Shown: positions 35,572 through 39,902 of the stretch, piece after piece
Numbering within the stretch: the first letter of the stretch is position 1
Layout: every line of letters starts with the position of its first letter
Assembly: GCF_000311725.1 (NCBI RefSeq)
Contig: NZ_HE978512.1
Location: 1-39,902 of the forward strand
From: Robertmurraya massiliosenegalensis JC6
Lineage (GTDB): Bacteria > Bacillota > Bacilli > Bacillales > Cytobacillaceae
DNA: 39,902 bases
Direction: 5' to 3'
Notes under the pieces: model-generated
The model's input: only the letters and a program-made list of their open reading frames with translations
Told to the model about the DNA's origin: nothing
Databases searched by the model: none
Program-made: the position numbers and the translations under genes

Positions 35572-36293
35572 GTAACTACCTTCGAAACAAGTGCAAATCA
35601 TTGAGATTAGCATATATAGCCGAGGTCTATGAGCAAATTCCATTTGAAACAAAAGAACAATTCCTAAACGATTTATTAGATGAAGAATTAAGATTAAGAG
35701 AAACAGCAAAAGCTCATCGTCTGATTAAGAAAGCTAGATTCCTGGATAAAAAGAATTTAGAAGAATACGAATGGACAGAGCAAATTCATATGCCCTCTCA
35801 CCTTAATAAAGAGGAGTTACTGCGGCTAGATTTTATAGGAAGAAAACAAAATGTCTTACTAGTTGGAACGCCAGGAACGGGAAAAACGCATCTAGCAACT
35901 GGCTTGGGCAGAAAAGCTTGTTCAATGGGATACGAAGTTGGATTTTATCGTGTCTCACATCTAGTGGAGGAATTAGAAAAGGCATTAAGATTGAACCGTC
36001 TCTCGTCATTCAGAAATAAAATTCAAAAACTAGATTTAATCATCCTAGATGAAATGGGGTATCTTCCTTTTAGTAAAGAAGGTGCTGAGCTATTATTCCA
36101 ACTCATTTCAGAGTGTTACGAACAAAAGAGTCTTATTCTTACATCAAATTTAGAATTTAGTCAGTGGAACCGGATATTTGCCGATTCTAGGCTAACAGCA
36201 GCTTTAGTCGATCGTTTAATTCATCACGCACACATTATCACTTTTCAGGGGGAAAGTTACCGGCTTTCAAATGCTTTGTCTAAAAGAAGGTAA
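35568..36293 (+). CDS. istB: IS21 helper ATPase
   Basis: A 241-residue AAA+ ATPase related to DnaC. Walker A is VGTPGTGKTHLATGL (about 99-113) and Walker B is LIILDEMGYLPF (about 158-169). It selects the target and activates IstA. Its start overlaps the istA stop (ATGAG), so translation is coupled. It appears full length. Confidence 0.95.
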   Translation: MSNYLRNKCKSLRLAYIAEVYEQIPFETKEQFLNDLLDEELRLRETAKAHRLIKKARFLDKKNLEEYEWTEQIHMPSHLNKEELLRLDFIGRKQNVLLVGTPGTGKTHLATGLGRKACSMGYEVGFYRVSHLVEELEKALRLNRLSSFRNKIQKLDLIILDEMGYLPFSKEGAELLFQLISECYEQKSLILTSNLEFSQWNRIFADSRLTAALVDRLIHHAHIITFQGESYRLSNALSKRR

Positions 36294-36360
36294 TTTCCCT
36301 GGGTGGCAAAAGTCTGCATTTTTGATTGCATAATTCTGCACTTTTCTATTGCAAAATACA

Positions 36361-36875
36361 CCTAACTACATATTTATGTAAAAAGTACTATATATTTGCC
36401 TTCCAATTTCTAAAATCTAATAATATCCTACCAATAATTTACTATATAAGGTAGATCAATACACACTAAATCTAAATAAAGTAAAAAAAGAATTAATAGA
36501 CTGAATCTATTAATCCTTTTTACTACAAAACAGAATGTTTACTTTAATAATCTAGTTGTAAAAATTTGATAGTAATCACCTATTTATTTTATACTTAAAT
36601 GAATTTTTACATTTTTATAAAACCTCATTTACTTATTGTACGAACCACTCCGATTAATCCAAAACAACGTCTTGGACTATTCTTCCACAATCTAGCCCGA
36701 TTGTGGAAGAATAAAACATCCCACATATACAGGATGTTTAATCAAACTTTATTTTAAATAACCGTAATTTTTTACAAATAATCCTTTTTATAAAACTACA
36801 TCTGTCAATTGGTATAACATTTTTTCAATAATAATTATTTCTTAATATTTTCTAATAAAAGAAAATTATAATTCG
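36361..36875. other. Non-coding region with tandem hairpins
   Basis: I see no gene. Hairpins: ATTAATAGA/TCTATTAAT followed by CCTTTTT (36492-36521, terminator-like in both directions); a perfect 14-base stem at 36679-36712 (ATTCTTCCACAATC and its complement); AACATCC/GGATGTT at 36715-36738. This was probably the upstream region of the GajA-like gene before IS21 arrived. Confidence 0.5.
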
Positions 36876-37013
36876 TTTAAGTATATTTTTGCCGAACCTT
36901 TTTTTAAGTATACCATTGCCACAATGGCAAAAATATCATTAAATTCACAAAAATGCGACTTTACCCATAATTTTACCAAGTGTTTACCCATATTGTTGCC
37001 AACCCTTTATACA
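36876..37013 (+). repeat. Candidate Tn7-like end, four-site type, copy B
   Basis: Plus-oriented motif copies start at 36876 (TTTAAGTATATTTTTGCCGA), 36903 (TTTAAGTATACCATTGCC), 36960 (TTTACCCATAATTTTACCAA) and 36983 (TTTACCCATATTGTTGCCAA). Relative to the last they sit at -107, -80, -23 and 0, matching copy A within two bases. CCCTTTATACA follows; the ACA at 37011-37013 fits a Tn7-like terminus. TTGCCA-CAA-TGGCAA near 36916-36930 adds a small palindrome. Confidence 0.6.
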
Positions 37014-37104
37014 TCTACCTTTAGCAGCGCTCAATCCATAGAGTATAATTTAAATTTTTAGGTTACATCTTTCAATCCCTCAAAAAAACAGAAAATTACA
37101 ACTC
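37014..37104. other. Conserved spacer between inverted site arrays, copy B
   Basis: A 20-base stretch at 37030-37049 (starts CTCAATCC, ends TATAAT) matches copy A at the same offset in 16 of 20 bases. A CAGAAAATTACAA-like stretch before the next motif also resembles copy A. The rest is diverged. Confidence 0.4.
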
Positions 37105-37154
37105 CCGGCAATGATATCCTTCTTATTTAAACTTTAGGCAATAATATGTGTATT
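37105..37154 (-). repeat. Candidate Tn7-like end, two-site type, copy B
   Basis: CCGGCAATGATATCC and TAGGCAATAATATGTG hold GGCA cores at 37107 and 37137, 30 bases apart and minus-oriented, as in copy A at 3168-3217. These copies are more degenerate, in line with the broken tniQ beside them. Confidence 0.5.
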
Positions 37155-37194
37155 TGGATTAAATTTGTCATTTTTATAAAAGACTTGTTGATTA

Positions 37195-37675
37195 GGCGAT
37201 GTTCCGGACGCTAAAGTATCGACCTGAATTCCCGTACAAGGGATTTAAAACACTTGAGGCTGCGCGTGAATGGGCATTAAAATTTGTGAATTGGTATAAC
37301 TGTGTGCATTTACATAGTGGCATCAATTTTGTGACGCCGGAGCAATGCCATAAAGGCGCCCATATTGATATCCTTGAAAAGCGCAAGGAAGTATATGAGT
37401 TAGCGAAACAAAAGCATCCAGAACGTTGGACACGTTCAACCAGAGACTGGAGTGCCCATGATTCGGTCGCTTTAAATCCTATCAAAGAAAAAGTAGAAAA
37501 GGATGAAACAAAATAGCCACACTGCGGCCAAGCTTAAAACTACCCTTTTCCTTCTCATCAAAGAACAGAATTCATTCTGTTCTTTGATGAGAAGGCCACC
37601 AAACGAAGCGCGGTAGTAACCCCGAACATTTTACACTAGCAAACAAGTGAAATGCGACAACTATCTTGACAAACA
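37195..37675 (+). mobile_element. IS3-family fragment: orfB 3' end and right terminus
   Basis: From 37199 the frame MFRTLKYRPEFPYKGFKTL...NWYNCVHLHSGINFVTPEQ is the last 105 residues of an IS3-family OrfB, including the region after the DDE glutamate. The transposase core and left end are missing. The stop is at 37516. The right end is probably the ACA at 37673-37675 after GACAACTATCTTG. Its terminus does not match the left end at 29190, so it is a different element. It interrupts the tniQ relic. Confidence 0.75.
37550..37595. repeat. Perfect 22-bp stem palindrome
   Basis: CCTTCTCATCAAAGAACAGA continues AT, then a 2-base centre, then the exact complement. It lies between the orfB stop and the IS right end, and probably terminates or folds IS transcripts. 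Confidence 0.7.
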
Positions 37676-37680
37676 CCGGA

Positions 37681-38385
37681 ACAATTGTTCAGATATGCTC
37701 GTTATTGATTTAGATACTATGTTTTTTTCAGGATTTATAAAACTTTCAGAAGAACTATAAGATACCAAATCCCCTATAAGAACAGCTGCTCTATAGATTT
37801 CTTTACTAGACTTTAACGCTACTGGAGTATCATTTATACCTAACCAACAATAACAATGCTGACAATACCTGGAAGGGTTTTTCTTGAAAGTATTTGCATT
37901 GTCCTAGAACAATTCGGACACTTTGTTGCTAAATTTATATTGTGATTTGGGCAACATTGGACTGCTTTTATATACCATATTAGTTGATCATATATTGGTT
38001 CTTTAAATATAGGTTTTTCTTGATAACAGACTCCACACCAAGCCTTCTCTGTCCTCATTAATCCTCTTGTTGGCAGGACATTCCTCCAGTTTATCAGAGT
38101 TGTCTTTTGTAAATCAGTCCTGAAATTAAGCGTCTGAATGACATTTATAAAATCTATTGCTAGTTTACCTATTCCATTAATCCCACAGATGAGTCATAAA
38201 ATCCGTTCCCTCCTCTTTCAGCAATTTCTTTAATGTATAATATATTTAATTGATGGGAAAGTAGTTTTGATATTAGTGTACCTGTCAATACACAATGATA
38301 GTTGGCTAATCGAGAAGTGTAACTAGTTAAAGATTCAACATATGGTGTACCTAATCCGAGTATAATTCCTATAAAAAGGATATTG
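37681..38385 (-). pseudogene. tniQ: Broken tniQ, N-terminal half
   Basis: Read leftwards from about 38385, frames give LGLGTPYVESLTSYTSRL, then ERGGNGFYDSSVG, then after a frame change near 38185 GINGIGKLAIDFINV, then PTRGLM-TEKAWCGVCYQEKP with zinc cysteines. After another frame change near 37875 comes YCQHCYCWLG, then a stretch matching residues up to about 235 of the tniQ at 8883-10184. There are at least two frameshifts and no start codon in context. The C-terminal half is cut off by the IS3 fragment. This is a dead relative of tniQ2 and marks a second, decayed Tn7-like element on this side. Confidence 0.8.
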
Positions 38386-38547
38386 ATGTAACAAATTATT
38401 TTCGGGTACTTTAATTACAAATTACTCCCCCAAACCGTGGAGTTAATAAAATTCTCTTAGAATCGATTCTTGGTTTCTAAACCTGCACAAATTCTACACA
38501 CTTTTAATGTAAACTAACTTTATATAAATAGAATCAAGGTGAAAACA

Positions 38548-39902
38548 TTGAAAAAACTTTCTATAAAACTTGGAATCCTTTTTTTCTTGATCATTTTTGG
38601 TCTAATGACGTTCATGTTCTTCTTTTTACATATGGGAATCACCGATACAAGAGTAGAAGAGGAACTGCTGTCCTTACAAGCAAGAGGGAATTCTCATAGA
38701 GCTATTTTGGAAAAACACTTCGATAACGAAACAATTGACCACGTTGTCCTAATGGAGTCGGAGTCTACAACAGATGTTGTTATTGCCAATCAAGAAGGAA
38801 AAGTAATGGGCTCTTCCAATCCTTCTAAATCAATAGAAGAATACTTAATTGTTCCCGATGCTATTTCAAAAGAGGGGCAAGTCTTAGAAGGAAATTGGGA
38901 AGAAGAACCTTACATATCCACCATTAGCCCGGTATATGTAAATAATCAGATAACTGGTTATGTATACATGTTTGAAAATACAAAGTCCGTCCATACATTG
39001 ATGAAAAGCTTAAATGAACATTTCCTCCTTGCCGGGTGGATATCAGTATTTTTCACTCTCATAATTATCATATTTCTTACAAGAGGAATTACAAAGCCCC
39101 TTATTATCATGAAGGAAGTAACCTTCCAAATCAGTAAGGGGAATTTTTCAGTTTCTTTACCCAAAACCTCAGACGACGAATTAGGTGAGTTAGCAAGGTC
39201 CATAGAAACACTTGCAACTGAGTTAAACTATTTGAAGCAACAAAGAAGTGAATTTCTTGCAAGTATCTCTCATGAACTACGAACACCATTAACCTATATC
39301 AAGGGATATGCCGATATTGTGAATAAAAGGAATCTTAGTGATGAAGATAAAAGAAAATATTTAAACATAATAGCCGAGGAAACAAACCGCTTATCAGTAC
39401 TTATTAAAGAATTATTTGATTTAGCTAAAATGGATCAAAATACATTCGTCATTCATAAGGAAACGATAGATTTAAATCTTTTTTTTAAGAAAATGGAGCA
39501 AAAGCTGGCTCCCGCATTTCTTGAAAAAATGATAGAACTCAAACAAGAGTGCGAATCCAATTTATCTTTAATGGCAGATCCTTTAAAATTAGAACAAATT
39601 TTATTAAACCTATTGGACAATGCTATGAAGTATTCTTCAGAAGGTTCAAAGGTTGCATTAAAAGCATGGAAATATAAATCTTTTATACACATCACCGTTG
39701 AAGACAACGGAAAGGGAATTCCTGAAAAAGATCTACCTTACATATTTAATCGATTTTACCGTGTTGATAAAGCAAGAACTCGCTCTCTAGGAGGGAGCGG
39801 TCTTGGCCTTGCCATAGTTCAAGAACTGACCCATGCACATGGTGGAAAAATCTTTGTGACAAGCAAGGAAAATTCGGGAACAAGGTTTGAACTTATCTTT
39901 GG
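38548..39902 (+). CDS. Sensor histidine kinase (partial, runs off window)
   Basis: An open frame of over 450 codons continues past the window end. The start is TTG at 38548 with AAGGTG six bases upstream; GTG 38539 is possible. Order: transmembrane helix (about 6-28), extracellular sensor region (about 30-150), second helix (ISVFFTLIIIIFLT), HAMP linker (ITKPLIIMKEV...), HisKA with the phospho-acceptor in SISHELRTPLTYIKGYADI (His about 242), then the HATPase with N-box LLNLLDNAMKYS, G1 VEDNGKGIPE, F-box and G2 GGSGLGLAIVQ. It resembles Bacillus ResE/PhoR-like kinases. No response regulator gene lies directly upstream, where the tniQ relic sits instead; the partner may lie downstream or elsewhere. 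Confidence 0.9.
   Translation, partial: MKKLSIKLGILFFLIIFGLMTFMFFFLHMGITDTRVEEELLSLQARGNSHRAILEKHFDNETIDHVVLMESESTTDVVIANQEGKVMGSSNPSKSIEEYLIVPDAISKEGQVLEGNWEEEPYISTISPVYVNNQITGYVYMFENTKSVHTLMKSLNEHFLLAGWISVFFTLIIIIFLTRGITKPLIIMKEVTFQISKGNFSVSLPKTSDDELGELARSIETLATELNYLKQQRSEFLASISHELRTPLTYIKGYADIVNKRNLSDEDKRKYLNIIAEETNRLSVLIKELFDLAKMDQNTFVIHKETIDLNLFFKKMEQKLAPAFLEKMIELKQECESNLSLMADPLKLEQILLNLLDNAMKYSSEGSKVALKAWKYKSFIHITVEDNGKGIPEKDLPYIFNRFYRVDKARTRSLGGSGLGLAIVQELTHAHGGKIFVTSKENSGTRFELIF

Larger units (their letters stand above)
33991..36360 (+). mobile_element. Complete IS21-family insertion sequence (2370 bp)
   Basis: Ends begin TGT and finish ACA. Left TGTTTATTGCAAAATAGAAG and right (reversed) TGTATTTTGCAATAGAAAAG match closely and continue with GTGCAGA and TGCAA repeats at both ends, the multiple terminal binding sites typical of IS21. 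istA and istB fill the interior and look intact. The flanks CCTTAC (left) and CCTAAC (right) are a possible imperfect target duplication. The element separates the GajA-like gene from its original upstream DNA. Confidence 0.9.

Noticed and set aside
36361-36366. Exact IS21 target duplication
   Set aside because: The flanks CCTTAC and CCTAAC differ at one base, so only an imperfect duplication can be claimed.
3153-37018. 5-bp target duplication at 3153-3157 and 37014-37018
   Set aside because: GATAA and TCTAC do not match; the proposed boundaries rest on the motif layout only.
29190-37675. The two IS3 pieces as halves of one element split by the Gabija/IS21 segment
   Set aside because: The left end (TGAACTGCCCC...) and right end (reversed TGTTTGTCAAGATAG...) are not matching inverted repeats, so they come from different IS3 subgroups.

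Overview
The window reads as a low-GC Gram-positive chromosome segment, most likely from a Bacillaceae member. The indications are AT-rich DNA, AGGAGG-type ribosome binding sites, frequent TTG and GTG starts, a qoxABCD quinol oxidase, a Bacillus-type CtaG and a MocR regulator. No rRNA, tRNA or CRISPR array is visible.

Layout. Positions 1-1660 carry a lipoprotein and a secreted matrixin-type metalloprotease, both on the minus strand. Positions 2389-10184 hold a Tn7-like transposition module transcribed leftwards: tniQ2, tnsA/tnsB, tnsC, a terminator, then tniQ1, plus a C-terminal tniQ relic at 2389-2817. tnsA and tnsB lie in different frames. The C-terminal domain of TnsA is encoded in the tnsB frame, so the gene looks like a TnsAB fusion broken, or programmed to slip, at a run of seven A. 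Positions 10.5-11.75 kb are a scar zone: a frameshifted small gene and a junction of truncated VOC and dapA fragments. Positions 11.8-22.8 kb carry metabolic genes on the minus strand: a formyl-THF cyclo-ligase-like gene, ctaG, a 36-codon gene, an acyl-CoA dehydrogenase-like gene, a BenE transporter, a 63-residue membrane protein, nitrilase, deoC, an Orn/Lys/Arg decarboxylase, a hemQ 5' relic and two aminotransferases. A MocR regulator and a second small membrane protein follow. qoxABCD lies on the plus strand at 25.2-29.0 kb. An IS3 relic comes next, then a Gabija-like defence pair (OLD-family nuclease and UvrD-like helicase, minus strand). A complete IS21-family element sits directly upstream of the pair's ribosome binding site. 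After 36.9 kb come an IS3 fragment, a broken tniQ N-terminal half and a sensor histidine kinase cut by the window end.

The least expected structure is a pair of matching non-coding blocks about 34 kb apart (about 2935-3217 and 36876-37155). Each has four plus-oriented copies of a motif of about 20 bases (TTTAcCCATATnnnTGCCAA-like) at offsets of about -109/-107, -81/-80, -23 and 0. A partly conserved spacer of about 105 bases follows, then two minus-oriented copies exactly 30 bases apart. I read these as two juxtapositions of Tn7-like right and left ends. If so, the window spans one element of about 34 kb (roughly 3158-37013) lying between relics of related elements that left the two extra tniQ fragments. 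In that case the Gabija-like genes, and perhaps the qox and nitrilase clusters, are cargo. No clean target duplication was found, so the boundaries are inferred.

Regulation. Near-perfect Rex/Fnr-type palindromes lie upstream of both the hisC-led operon and qoxA, which suggests that redox state or oxygen controls both.
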